NCBI GenBank assembly: GCA_034620365.1
Contig: JAQGEQ010000326.1
Span: forward strand, 62,001-126,000
Source: Pegea sp. RAD2-039
Lineage: Eukaryota > Chordata > Thaliacea > Salpida > Salpidae
DNA: 64,000 nt
Direction of reading: 5' to 3'
Both the position numbers and the translations under genes were made by a program. Below the pieces are notes generated by a model. It ran no database searches, had not been told where the DNA came from, and worked only from the letters and a program-made list of their open reading frames with translations. Shown in pieces: positions 34,428 through 47,488 of this stretch; the stretch's first letter is position 1, and every line of letters starts with the position of its first letter.

Positions 34428-34460
34428 GCGAAGGAGAGCGCCTGATAAGAGTACCTAACA
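34428..34460. repeat. Hairpin element (copy 6, decayed)
   Basis: GCGAAGGAGAGCGCCTGATA then AGAGTACC; the right outer arm TCGC is missing and the arms carry mismatches. Its flank continues as in the other copies after an AT-only insertion at 34486-34545. Confidence 0.5.
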
Positions 34461-34485
34461 CAAATTCTCATGAAAAATAGCTATA

Positions 34486-34545
34486 TATATTATATATATA
34501 TTATTATAATTATTATATTATTTATATTAAAATATATATATATTT
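34486..34545. repeat. AT-only tract
   Basis: TATATA/ATTATA simple sequence interrupting the flank of hairpin copy 6; absent from the other five copies. Confidence 0.6.
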
Positions 34546-34679
34546 GAGTTGGAAATGTAAAAAGAAAATGCTGTAAGACTTGGTATTTCATTTACCTCAA
34601 ATTCATTGTTATGATTGCAATATTTTTTTATTCTTATTAGTTTAATTTAATTATGACTAATTCTTACTTAAATAATTAG

Positions 34680-37260
34680 ATAGAAATTAACAGATTGAGT
34701 TTTTTAAATAGTTTAAATTACTTTATAATTTTGTAACCTCAGAGGAACAGCAGAAAAACTAATATTTTCTTATCGGTTACTATTCCATCATTTTTAAACT
34801 TTACGATTAATATTCTTATAAGCAAGTTGCTAGAGTGTTTTAAGCTTTTCTGTATACTACTTCTACGTTAGATATATAACTGTAGATCCATTTCAGCTCT
34901 TGTTAATTCTAATTCTCGAACCAAATATTAAGTTGCTATTAAAATGGAACTCTAATTATCCAAACAAACCACAACAAACCAAAACACCTAACCAAACCAT
35001 CGATGCAGTAACTGATTATAACTATAAAGAGATTATTCCTTAGTTGAAATAATCTTATGAAAAAGTCTTATGAAATAGCATTTGTTTGGAATGAAGAATT
35101 TACCATTTAATTTGTAAACTATAAATAATAAAAATAAGTATTTAAAGTTGCCAATACCAACAAAACAGGCAAAATGTCTTAAGGATGATACCTTCCTAAA
35201 AGTGAATTTTAAACAATTTTTAATCTTGGTATAAAGTCTTACAATATGAGTTAGTAATTTTAAGTTAAAAAAATTAAATAAAACTATTTACCTCAAATTT
35301 GAAATACTCTTATAAGTTATAATATTTTATAGTTTTCTGAGATACGCATCGCACTTTTTGTACCGTTGTTTTTTGAATTTTTTTTTTGTGAAGATTTATC
35401 AATTCTCAATTATTACTTTAAAATCATTTATAAAACCATCAATGTAACAAATCAACTTTTATCAGTACGTCTGATGTATTGAAATTACATTAAGAAAACT
35501 AGGATATAAGAAAGAATATAAAAAAGGAAAATCATTCTATCTCATTTAGCAACTTATTCCGTTGTTCGAGATTTAAAGATGGAAAACCATCAAAAGTCAC
35601 AAGCGCTCAAAAGGATCTACAGAAATATAAAAAAGTCTGACATTAAAATTTACAAATCCTGTATTATTTTGTGAAGAAATATATGTGTGAAGAAATAAGA
35701 ACTAAAAATACAAACAGATCTGACGTTTGAGTAATGAAACAAAACAGTTCAAAAACATTCTAGCAATTTAAAGCAATTTCATCGATTAGATTAAAATAGA
35801 CTGGTAACAAATTAGCATTTATTAGTTCTCCTGTTTTACGTATAAAGTTACAAAATAAGGAAAGTAATTCAAACTGTCTTAGCAACTCAATATGTTAATT
35901 CTAAGGATGTTAATTTCAAAAGACCAATCGGGTAAGTTATGGACTAGTACTTTTAGAGATGATTTTATTTCATATAGCATAGTATTTATAATAATTTTAG
36001 AATATCAACCAATTTTTTTAAATGGTTTTTTATATAAAATCTACATTTTTATTGCACATAATTTTGAAAGCAATGTTAGAAACATAAAAATGTTTGCACG
36101 CAAATTATGATGACAGAATCAAAGTTCTAGAAGCTTCTGCAGTTTGGATTTTGTAACTTGTCGATTATTATTTTGATGATTTTACCGTTTTGCTATTAAT
36201 ATTTGTTGTGCATTAAAATTTTTCAGCAATATTGAGTAACTACAAATCTAAACTTATTAAGAGAATTTGTTAATGCAGCTTGCACTCCTTTTTTGTTTCT
36301 TTTAAAGCAGCATAAAAGTATTAATTTTCTAGAAGTTTCTTTTAAATTTTAATTATTTAAACTTATTTTTTCAAAACAATGTAAAAAATATATAAAATTA
36401 AGCTGAAAACTTTATATTAAAAAGTTTAATCCCGATTTAGTTTGAAAAGAGAAAAAACTTTCAAAAAAACGATATTATTACAGTTCAATTTTTGCCTGAG
36501 GTCGATAATTTTTACTAGAAAGCTCTTAATAAGGTTTTTTAAAACCATTTAACTTTGTTATTAAAGATTAACTTTCTAATATTTCTTTATGATTTGTTTA
36601 CACTTCTTTTATATGTTTAAATACAAACTATTTTAAATGAGAATGTCTTAGGTATTCATCACTTAATTAACTATATTAGTAATTTATAACGAGGCTTATA
36701 ATTTAAAAGAAACTAATGTATAAATAGATGTTTCTTACTAATGGATCACAATTTAAAGATTAGTAGTTATATTATTACTAATTATAATATTAATTTATAA
36801 TTATTAATTATATAATTAGTATTTTTATTATGATATTCAAGATTTTGGTGCCTATAAGAATCTCTCAGTAGGATTTCATTAGCAGATTAATATAGAGATT
36901 AGTAACTTGTGATTGTAGTGGCAAGAAACTAAAGATTCGATCTTAAACTATCTATTTTTCAATTTAATGGTTTCTTTATATCATTTCATATTAAAAATAA
37001 ATGAATCTTAATAATAAATTTTATCAACAACTACATCATCATAATTACTCTCCTCTGCTACCGCACCGGTCCAATTCTTACCCAAATGTTCAAATTCAAA
37101 CTTACAAGAATGAGTTGATAAAAAAATTAAGTCACTTTTTAATCTTCTTTAAATTTGCAAGAACATCAGATGAGCCACTATTTGCTGGTTGTTAAGTAGT
37201 CAGTTTATTTTAAACTATTTTATCAATTAAGATATTTTCGAACTGTTTGGTTTTATTATT
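34680..37260. repeat. Repeat mosaic
   Basis: No gene. 34680-35110 matches 31120-31530 and 49205-49620; 35110-35560 matches 49630-50060; 35600-36030 matches 31570-31980; 36050-37260 matches 6880-8110. The frames at 35892-36110 and 37001-37195 are not preserved in the matching copies. Confidence 0.5.
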
Positions 37261-38120
37261 TATACGTCAGATTTGTTGCTAATCTTGTATTGATCATTTT
37301 GAGTGCTTGAAAATTTTTGATGATCTTTATTCTCAGATTAAAGATTTGTTTTTTTCTAAACTACTTTAGATAAATCAAACAAACTAATAAAAGTGAACTT
37401 GTTAAAACCTAATTTCAAAAAAGTGAAATGATTTATATAACACAAATAGCAAAAAAAAGATTATATTTTTATTAGTAAATTATATCTTGGTGCCAGCTTT
37501 TATTAGCTATAAATGAGATAAATCTGAATTGACTTATTTCTAATGATCAGAAATAAAAAAAGATATCAAATATATTAACTAAAAAAATAAATTTAAATAA
37601 TCATTAAAATATTTTTATCAATTATTGAAATCTTTTATTCGTTTACTTTAAAATCAATCATTCATATTTGTTGATTATTGCTACTTGCATACAAACTACT
37701 TCTAATAACTACATTTTTAATACTGCTATTCAGTGTTAAATGTTCTGGGTTTCAAAATTCATGAAAATTACTTGCTGTCAGGCATCTGTAGACGACTACT
37801 CTAATTCATGAGGCATATCACTATTAGTAAGCTAGTTGACTTGTGCCAGCTAATATAGGCTATAAATAAGGTGAAGCCGAATTGGTTTATTTCAAATGAT
37901 AAGAAATAAAGTTGTCTAAACAGACCACTGATGTTGTAACTGATTATAACTATAAATAGAATGTTCTTGAGTTGAAATAATCTTGTGAAACAACATTTGT
38001 CTTAGAACAAAGAATTTACAAATAATTGTAAACTATAAATAATTAAAACAAATGTTTAAAGGTGCTAATACCAACAAAATACTCAAAGATGACACTTTCC
38101 AAAAAGAATTTTTGTTTTTA
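37261..38120. repeat. Dispersed repeat cluster
   Basis: No gene. It starts with ACGTCAGATTTGTTGCTAATC and carries two related segments about 355 bases apart (near 37490 and 37845) beginning GTGCCAGCT. The same series is found at 54195-54960. Confidence 0.5.
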
Positions 38121-38289
38121 TTTATCCTTTTTATTAATTTAATTTTTAAATTATCCTACTAAGTTAGTTCTTGGTAACGTGAAAACAATTAAATTATAAG
38201 TAATTACTTTTCTCATTGGTTAAGATAAAACCAGAATTCTATTTTGTTTAGAAAACGTAGATTACAAAATGTAGCCAACATGTAGAAAT

Positions 38290-38535
38290 TTAAATTCATT
38301 TTTATGCGATCCATCGAATCTCTAACAGCCAAATAACCACAAACATTAAACTGAATACACTACAGAAAAGATCCAAATTTTCTTTCAGCACAATTGTCAC
38401 AATTCGTCCCGATGTAATCTGTACTATATTGTGTTTCTTGCTATAAAGTGCAGATTATAGCGGGCCAAATATTCATAACATTCAATTGCAAGCTTCACAT
38501 CTGCTGTTGGTTTGATTCTCTTACAACAAGATGAC
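38290..38535. repeat. Conserved element with internal hairpin (copy 1)
   Basis: Matches 56210-56450. A stem TAATCTGTACT (38415-38425) pairs with AGTGCAGATTA (38447-38457) with one G-U step around a 21-base loop. Less AT-rich than its surroundings. Known RNA family not recognised. Confidence 0.45.
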
Positions 38536-39016
38536 TAGCAATCATGTGACAACGAAGCAAGTCGGTGATACCGATTGTGTTGTCAGCTTTTTATGTGGCT
38601 AACTCATATTATGAACTTCATGGCAAAGTTGCTAAAAGTGGGATGTTTAATTAACAAAGCATCAGTATTCTATTTCAACCATTATCAAATGAGATTGTTT
38701 CAACAAATACTGATGACATAATTCAGTTAGTTAGAAGTTGTTTAAATATTGACTGATTGTAAAGATGCATGATTGTTGAAGGACTCAATTTATATATATA
38801 TAAATATAAGAAACTGCATCAAAATTTCAAAATAGAACGTTATATGAAGTCCACTAAATTGTTTACTGGTTTTAGCAATTTTTTTTCTAATAAAACAGGT
38901 TTCTTCTTCTTTAATCTTCTGGTTGAAAAATGAATAAAACTAAATTTTGAGATAATATTCGTTTGTGATAAAATCTGACTCATTGCCCTGAGGCTTTTGT
39001 TGTTTTGAAAGGAAGT

Positions 39017-39028
39017 GATGACGTCATC
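39017..39028. promoter_or_regulatory. GATGACGTCATC, full CRE palindrome
   Basis: A perfect 12-base palindrome that includes TGACGTCA, the classical CREB/ATF site. The duplicate unit has the same at 56635-56646. Any function is inference. Confidence 0.4.
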
Positions 39029-39558
39029 TTTCAAAATAAATGCTTTTTAAAAATTCATTTTATCAACAATTCAATCATCATAACTACTCTCATATGCTAC
39101 AGTACTGAGTCATTTATTACCCAAATGTTTACATCAAACTTACAATTATAGGTTGATAAAAAATTAAGTGACTTTTTAATTTTTTTTAAATTTGGAAAAA
39201 CATCAGATGAACCATATTTTGCTGGTTGTTTAGCAGTTAGTTTATTTTAAACTTTTTATTAAATAAGATCTTTACGAACTATTTGGTTTTATTATTTATA
39301 CGTCAGATTTGTTGCTAATCCTGTATTGATCATTTTAAGCGATTGAAAATTTTTGATGACCCTAATTCTCGAACTAAAGATCAAGTTGCTAAATTAGTTG
39401 GAATTTAATTCTAACTACTTTAGATAAATCAAACAAACTAATAAATGTGATTTGTTAAAAGTAATATGTAAAAATGTAATGATTAATATAACAGAAATAG
39501 CAAAAATTAGATAATATTTTTATTAGTAAACTATAAACGATATTAGTAAACGATAATA

Positions 39559-40400
39559 CTAATTCACCCTTTTTAAGTCATGCCTTTGTAAGCTTCCTCA
39601 ATGCCACTAATCTATCCCAGATGGTTACTTTTCCGACCCAAGTTAGTCCTAATACTATGGATCTTCTTATCACATAAAAACCCGATAACATTATCTACGT
39701 TGATCAAAAAGAACCTTTTGCTTTGACATGCAATCACAATATGATTGAATTCAAGCTCCACCAAACTTTCTCTATGAATATTAAAACGTCAAACAAAAGA
39801 AATTTTTACTGTGGAAGTTATAACGGTATTAACAAGTTTCTATCAGATGTTGACTGGATTTCTGTTTTCAACTCTACTGAAAACATCAATACTATTTACT
39901 CAAAGTTTACTAACATCGTTAAAGAGTCAATCGAAAAATTCATTATTTTCTATAGAGCCAACAAAACACCACATTTGCCCAAAAACTTAAAGAATTTACA
40001 ACATTTAAAATATCCTCCTATACAAACAAACTAAAATAGACCCTTCCATCAAATCTCTGTACAAAGATCTTCGTATAGCTTACAAGAAATCTATTTCTAA
40101 TTTCTATTTGGGAAGAGAAAATGCAGTTTTATCTTCACCTAGCAAGAAAACGTTTTTTGGTTTCATAAATCGCAAGCTTAAGGCGAGATCTCAAAAACCT
40201 CCCCTAATTGATAACAGCGACCAGCTTCTGATGGAACCAGAAAATAAAACTGAGTTGCTAAATAACCAATTTAATAGCATTTTTATAACCGATGAAGGCA
40301 ATACTCCTTCTCTCTCCTACTCCCACATTCCTACAAATGTCTCTGAGATGGTAGATCTTGACATAACAGTCAATATGGTATCTAATGCAATTTATTCTTT
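39559..40400 (+). mobile_element. CR1/L2-like LINE fragment (copy 2)
   Basis: The reading starts in the C-terminal part of the endonuclease (SFLNATNLSQMVTFPTQVS), has a TAA at about 39675, then CNHNMIEFKL, where non-LTR endonucleases have SDH. Next come RNFYCGSYNGINKFLSDVDW, the PHLPKNLKNL region, a stop at 40032, and from about 40108 KKTFFGFINRKLKARSQKPP to the SLKFSK segment. The reverse-transcriptase core is absent; the copy ends in an unrelated repeat at about 40400. Dead element; the frame 39723-40034 is its longest open part. Confidence 0.7.
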
Positions 40401-42190
40401 AAAATTTTCGAAGATCTTAATTCTCAAAACAAAGATTAATTTATTAATTTATTATTTTATAATTTATACGTCAGATTTCTTGCTAATCCTGTATTGATCA
40501 TTTTGAGCACTTGAAAATTTTCGAACATCCTAATTCTTGGACCAAAGATTAAATAGTTAAATCGATTCATTGATCATACTATGTAGTACTGATTGTAAAG
40601 AATAAATAACAAAAACAAGTATTTAAAGTTACTAATACCAACAAAAAAACAAAATGACTGAAGATGACACCATTGGAAATAGTAAATTTTAAACAATGTA
40701 TAAACAAAGGTTTTCAATTTTAGTTTGTATATTTAGGTTTAAATCATTTAAACAAAAATATTTACTTCAAATTTGAATTAATAATTTAAGTTTTTAAATT
40801 TCAAAGTTTTTTTTTTCGAAATGCACATCCAGAATTTCCAATCATTCCTTTTTAATTTATTTTTTGTTATTTTTTTTTTTAATTATTTGAAAAATGCTTT
40901 ACAAAATATTGAAAAAAATTGTGAAAAAACGTTACAAAAACGTTAAAAAATTGCTATTACATTTGTAATAATATATATGATTATTCTTTGAAGTTAAAAT
41001 GTTAATTATTATATACATAATTTATAATGTTTATTATAAACATTATGATTTTTGGCTAAGATATCGTGTGGATAGATGTGTTAAATCATCTTTTCGTTTA
41101 TCTAATGAAATATCCAGTTTTCTAATATTGTAAACAATAAATTGAAGTATTTTTGAAACATTTTTTTTTATGAATTAAATTCTACATAATGGGTTTTTTA
41201 CGTCATCCACAAACTTGTGCTGATTATTAAAAAAAATATTTTAAAGATAAACTAAAAGTTTTTTTCAAAAAGTTCGGTGAATTTGTAGATTGCATTATTT
41301 AAAGACATCGGCAAACTAAAGTTTCTAGATGTTTTATCTTTTTTGCTGAAAGTAATTCAGTTGAAAATGTATTTGTGTTTAGATATACTGAAAGTAATTT
41401 AAGAAAAATGAAATATTATTAAATCTAATTTGACAAATTAAAATAATACTATTATAAAATATTTTAAACTGAACTTATTGGCAAACATTAAGCAAGTATT
41501 TCTTCTTCTGACGTAATAACTGGCTTGCTAACAAAGTTTAAGAAAATTATATAATTATTTCAATTTTTCATCAACTCAATCTTTTAAGTTAGTTTTAACC
41601 ATTCGGGTAATAAACAGCTTAGTGCTATAGCAGAAGGGATTAATTATGATGCAATGATTTATTAAAAAGTATTTATTTCTAAAATGAAATGATAAATAAA
41701 ATAGCATTAGGTTTGAAAAAAAAGATTTTATGATTTAAAACTTTATTTTCTTGAAATTATTTTGAGCATCTACTAAAAACTGAAGTTTCAATTAAAAAAA
41801 TAAAAAAAAATTGCAAAAAGTAATAAGTTGCAGAAATATGAAATATAAAAAGCTTTTAACGGATTTCCTAACAAAAACTAAAATCTATCAGCAGTTTACA
41901 CAGTATTGATTAACTAAGAAATTAAAATCTAAATATAGAAGCCTTTTGATAATAAATAAAGTACAATAAAAAACCTGTGGGTTTAAAAAAACTTGGAAAA
42001 AGAACGATATAAGATATAGTTCGTTTACAAAAAAAAAATACGAACCGCCGATCACAAACAATAACAGAAAAATAACTTTTAAAATCATTATTATTTACTG
42101 TAACATACAACATTTGATCAATAAAACAAATATTAATTAAATAAAAACAACTCAAACTGAAAAACCAATTTTAAAAATTATATTTTTAAA
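40401..42190. repeat. Shared LINE-to-ZNF spacer (copy 2)
   Basis: No gene. Collinear with 58005-59790 and 4950-6500. The frames at 41888-42155 (minus) are not preserved in the other copies. Confidence 0.6.
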
Positions 42191-42345
42191 CCCTCTGATC
42201 TTTACAAAGCTATTTATTCATTCTTATAATGATGAGTAAACTGTGACCAGCAAAATGATCTAACTTTTTCTGAGAAACATGCAACATTTCATGGCGTAAC
42301 CGACTTGAATTTCAGCTAAAACTTTTTTCACAAAAATATATATTC

Positions 42346-42700
42346 CTATGGTTTCTCGCCGGTATAAGTCCTTTCATGAGTAAAAAGACTGGAATTTCGA
42401 GCAAATCGTCTTCCACAAACAGCACATTCATATGGCTTCTCGCCAGTATGGGTTCTTTCATTACATAAAAGACTAGACCTATGACTAAACTTCTTTTCAC
42501 AAACAGCACATTCATATGGCTTCTCACCAGTATGAGTTCTTTCATGAGTTAAAAGATTGGAATTATGAGTAAATATTTTTCCGCAAACAATGCATTCATA
42601 TGGCTTCTCACTAGTATGAGTTCTTTCATGAGTTAAAAGATTTGAATTATGTGCAAACTTTCTTTCACAAACATTGCATTCATATGGCTTCTCACCAGTA
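42346..42700 (-). pseudogene. Family-1 ZNF 3' fragment, 4 fingers (copy I)
   Basis: Read leftward from 42700 the frame is open to TAG at 42346-42348 and gives four fingers plus the GEKP end of C. The N-terminal region, splice site and remaining fingers are missing. Finger 3 has its first His changed to Asn (LLCNERTH), and the last linker reads TYTGEKP. Contacts of the fingers that can be read: HSNT, HSNT, HSSC, RSST. A degenerate 11th finger follows at 42276-42345. Truncated at an inverted junction at 42700/42701. Confidence 0.75.
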
Positions 42701-42745
42701 ATGCACGTAATTCCAGCAGTTTTTTCCAGCAGAACTCATAGCAGT
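42701..42745 (+). pseudogene. Inverted ZNF scrap at junction
   Basis: GCACGTAATTCCAG followed by TTTT and AGAACTCATA matches plus-strand coding text for the RNSS...ERTHT part of a finger (as at 30150-30190), with losses. It faces the minus-strand fragment I, so the two ZNF pieces are joined head to head. Confidence 0.55.
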
Positions 42746-43660
42746 TTTTATTATTTTTAGTATTTTATATTTTTTATAGTTACAAATAAACAATAAATTT
42801 CAAGAAATACTTATAGATATTAATCATTTCAAGTTTTGTTTTTAAAAACCTCTAAAAAACTATTCTAAAAGAAATTATTATTTTTGGATTAGTTTGTGGG
42901 TATGTTTGGCTGATACAGTATTTAATTGCTAGAAAAACTTGATTTCACAAAAAAAGTATTAAAGTGATATAACAACTATGTACCATCTACAAAGAAATGA
43001 TTATGTAAAGTGTTAAGGTAGAATTTCAAGAAGAGCAGTAAGAGGTACATTTTAATTCACAAAGCTACAAACAATGAGGTTGAAAAGTAGTGTTGTTATT
43101 GTTAGTTGTGATAGTAGAATATTTACGTAAATGTTTCATCCCCTATTACTCTATATATACGTATATAACTATATTGTAACTATATTGTAACTATATATAT
43201 GTAGTTCATTCTAAGACTATATATACCTAGTTCATTCTGTAGTCAACACTGGTTTGTTAGTAGTGTTTTGTTAGTTATCTTTTTTATTAGTTTCCTTTTA
43301 CCAATTGAATAAAGCTAAATATGAAAGTTTTCAGATATGGAGTTTTAATATCAGATTTTCAATAATACTCAAAATAAAATTTTTAGATAAATGTTCTTGG
43401 CTGTCAAATTATTAGAATTTAAATTAAATTTTGTTAGTTTATGTTGCCTTATCTGTTATAAAATACTTATACATTACAAGGGAATTAGTTTATTGATTTT
43501 CGTTAATTGAACTTTTCATATTTAACTTTATTATTGTATTTAATAACATGAAGAAGTGACTGGGTTAAGATATAAAGTTTTGAAAATTAAATAAATATTT
43601 GATTTACTTTTTGAAAACTATTTAGTTTTCATCCTCAAATTGATAAATTTGATCAAAAAT
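42746..43660. repeat. ZNF intergenic DNA and family-2 flank
   Basis: No gene. 42746-43120 matches 33640-34030; conserved-block copy 4 at 43125-43340 is enlarged by a local AT-rich duplication (repeats of AACTATATTG near 43170-43200). The GAAGAAGTGACTGGGTTAAG string near 43550 is family-2 3' UTR without its coding part. Confidence 0.55.
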
Positions 43661-44079
43661 TTATTTATTATTACCTTATTAGTTTCATGTTTAATTTTTT
43701 AGTATTATATTTTGTCTTTAAAGTTTCAATTTTCATTTCCATTTATTTTCTGCATTTTAAGTAAATCAAAATCAACACTTAAATTTGAATTTATTGAGTA
43801 TATTGAAAATATTGACTCTATTATATTTATCAATAAAACTTAAAAAAACACTTTTAATACGTTTTTTGAATTAATTATCGCTCTGAATGCATGTTACATC
43901 ATAAATTTAAATTTTATTGAAAAATTAACACTTAGATATTGGATAAAACTATTTTTAAATTGTTTTCTTAAAATCTTTAGAAGTAGGGTCTACTTTGTTT
44001 ACATCTGTTTGAACTGTTTTAGCCTTTTATTTACTTGCATACATTTTAATAATTAGTTTAAAATTCGTTTTATAAGGGT

Positions 44080-44215
44080 ATCACGTAGTTCAAACTAGTT
44101 TAAACAATACAAACAGAGATAAAATAAGCATATCTTGCTTTTATGAATATATTAGCAAGACTACAAAAGCAGTCAAAGAAAAATATACCAGACTTGTAAA
44201 AAAAAATATATCTTC
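44080..44215 (+). pseudogene. Family-2 ZNF relic (copy L)
   Basis: Aligns with J through CAAACTAGTTTAAACAATA, then GCAAGACTACAAAAGCAGTC and AAATATACCAGACTTG, and stops just before finger 1. No open frame. Confidence 0.6.
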
Positions 44216-44404
44216 TTACCTTGTATTCTCAAATTGATAAATTTGATCAAAAATTATAATAAATATAGCTACAAGATAAGTAATTACATAATCGTTAATA
44301 GGTAATAAATAGTGAGAATATAACAGCTATAGTAACTGAAATATAAGATCTCAATAAACAGATATATAAATTAATTTTGCTGTACCGATGTCTAGTGTCT
44401 AAAA

Positions 44405-44760
44405 AATATCTATAGTCAATTCTCTAAACACAGATTACAGTTTCTGACACATTTCATTTCAGTGGATTGATTCAGTCAGATAAAGACTTCATTTAACTCT
44501 TTCTAAGCGTTGAGCAAGGCTAACAGACAAAGGTCGTTTTTAAATGTTTAATATGATGGTGCAAATGGGGCCACTGTGACCTTCTCACTGGATGCAGTAA
44601 CCGCTTTGCACAGTATCTTCACGTTATTTGGGGGCTTTTATGGGTTATTCTAAGTTTTGAGTTTGTGGTTTACAAAAAGGTTGTATAAAAATAAATTAAT
44701 CAATTTCGGTGAGATAAGTTTTATTGATTGTTTTTTTTACATCATTTCAGGTCAATTTAT
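44405..44760. repeat. GC-richer conserved island (copy 3)
   Basis: Core 44569-44635; keeps CTGTGAC and GCACAG, which can pair across the CCTTCTCACTGG loop region. Confidence 0.5.
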
Positions 44761-45169
44761 TTTTAGGTTTTGCTTTCTAAGGTTCTTAATTTCTAAACAA
44801 ACTGTTTAATTGAAAGTTTAAAACAGCTATACGTTTTGATCACTTTTTTGGTAATTTGATTTTTAAGCAAATCTAAAAAATAACAAGGTAAGTATTTAAA
44901 AACATCCAATTAATTAGTAACAGCATTACTTAATAAATTGAATAATATGAAAAACAAACACATTTCGAAAATAATCGTTTAACAACTAACAGCTGGTAAT
45001 CATTTATCTTTTTTAGTTTATCGGAAAATTCGACAGCTCGTAACAGCAAAAAGAATAAAACTCCATAACAATTTTGAAGTGGACTCAAGTAATGAAATGT
45101 TCTTAATTTCTAAATGATACTAAATAAAAGATGCTTTAATCATAATTTTTCTTTATTTATTGCAATAAA

Positions 45170-45204
45170 CGAAAAGGAGGGTGCCTGAAAAGAGCACCTC
45201 TTGC
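45170..45204. repeat. Hairpin element (copy 3)
   Basis: Same sequence as copies 1 and 2 within the core. Confidence 0.6.
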
Positions 45205-46339
45205 TAAACTACATTCTCACAAACAACACATTTTATACTTAATCAAATTGGAAATTAAGAAAGAAAAATATGTAACGCTTGGCATATCAGTAGACTTCAA
45301 AATGATTGTTATAATTCCAATCTCATCTATTCTTTTTAGCTTATTTTATCTGTTTAATTGCATTCTTGCTTAACCAAATCGTAAATACAATATATTAATC
45401 ATACTTAAGCATATGACAACGTATAATAGTAAACTAAAAATTCTAGGTTTTTAGGATTGAATTATGTGAAATAATATATAGCCGTGTGTTGACAACAAGT
45501 ATACGTAAACTTTCTGCTTTATACTAAAATTAATAGAAAGTTATTTTTACTATTGAATCACTATGAGTAATCTCAAAGTTATGGATTAATATTTATTTTG
45601 TAATGCAAATCGTTTTATCTTTTGGTTTATTTATAGGTTATTTTTTAGTTAAAGTTGAATAAATAAATAAATCAAATAAAATCTGAAAAATAAAAGAAAT
45701 ATAAATAAGTCATTAGGAAATACAAGAAAATAGTTTTTTTATTACAATGTTAAATTTTTTTCTACAATATTTTTAAGAGCTTTCTACTAACAATTATTGA
45801 CCTCAAACAAAAATCGAACTGTAAAAGTATCAATTTTTTGGAAGCTTTTTTTTTCTTTTAGAACTTAATCTGGATTACATGTTTGTAATATAAAAAATTT
45901 CAGCTTGATTTTATGTTTTTCTTTAGTTTCTACAAAAAAAGTTTAAATAATTAATGTTTAAAAGAAACTTCAGGAAAATAAATAATTTTATGTAGCTTTA
46001 TAATAAACAAAAAAAGAATGCAAGCTGCACTAACATAGCCTCTTAAGAAGTTTAAATTTGCAGTTACTCAATATTGCTGAAAAATTTTAATGCACAATAA
46101 ATATTAATAGCAAAGCAGTAAAAGCATCAAAATAATAATCGACAACCTACAAAACCCATACAGGAAAAGCTTCTAGAACTTTGATTCTGTCATCATAATT
46201 TACCTACAAACAATTTTTTATTTCCAACATTGCTTTCAAAATTATAATTTCTCTCAACTGTTTTGAAGATTAATAAATCACTTTAATAAATCAAACATAT
46301 ATATATATATTCTTAAGAAGACTTTGACCAAAAGTTATT

Positions 46340-46355
46340 ATGTTTGGTAACGTCA
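46340..46355 (-). promoter_or_regulatory. TGACGTTACCAAACAT conserved block
   Basis: About 1.13 kb upstream of the ATG of gene F, at the same spacing as in gene E. Confidence 0.4.
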
Positions 46356-47488
46356 TTTGTGTTATATATATTACCATAATTTGTTTTAAATTATAAGGTT
46401 TTGTTGCTCTCTTTTGTCTCGAATAGTTACTAGTAAACTTAATGTTAAAAGAGAAAAATGATTGATGTTAAATGATCATGTTGATTTTTGATATTTTGTA
46501 AACTTATGTAGCTTGCATAATTTTATAAGACAATTGCTAGTATTGATTTTTGTGAAGTTTTTGCAGGTATTGCGTTTAGACATTAAATTTTCAAACCTTT
46601 TTAAAATAAAAGTTTGTAGTAAATGTTTATAATTGTCAAAATATTAGACTTTAAGTCAATTTTTGTTCGTTTATGTTGGCTTGTAAGCTATAAATTCTTT
46701 GTACACTTTCATGATATTAAAGTATTTATTTTTTTTAGTTGAGCTTATCATTTTTAATTTAATTCAATAAGTCAATATCAACTCTTGAATTTTCATTAAA
46801 ATATTCTCTAACTATAACTAAAATATGATAGATATATATAAATATAAATAAGTATATTTGTAATTAAAAATAACTAGAAATAGTTTGATATATTTTTTTT
46901 TATTAATCGTTGCTCACTATCAATGTAACATCATACAGGTGAATTCTATTAAGGACCTTACACTTGAATATGAGATAAATAACTGCAGATTAAAATCTGT
47001 AAAATTAAGGTTTAAATTCTTGTTGGTCTGTTTTAAACACTGTTAAATCTTACATTTATTAGATACTTTTAAATTTTTAGTTTCTGAACTCATGTTATCA
47101 TTTTCACAAGCAAAATTGTTTTGCCCTCGTAACTGCTACATGTAAAACAATAAAGCCTTTTCAATTGAAGAATGTTTTTCTATTTATATATTATAGAATT
47201 GGATATTTTTTTTTCTATATATTAAACTATAACCAACAATTTGTGAAAATACTTGCTAAAGTTTACAAAAAATTGTTGTTCAAATTCGATTTAAATAAAA
47301 ATATGTATATAGAACATCATAAGATTCTGGTTAAGACTTTTAAAAAACTTGTTCTAAACTTGATTGTTATCATTAGTAAACAAACTTTGTTCATATATAA
47401 ATAATATATCACTTAAAACTAAAATTATTTTATATGCAAATTTTAAAATTAAAAAAGTTTTTTTTTTCTTCAGCCTATTAACTTGAAA

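Noticed and set aside
37001..37195. 64-residue plus-strand frame
   Set aside because: The matching DNA at 7830-8040 and 39055-39240 does not keep the frame open.
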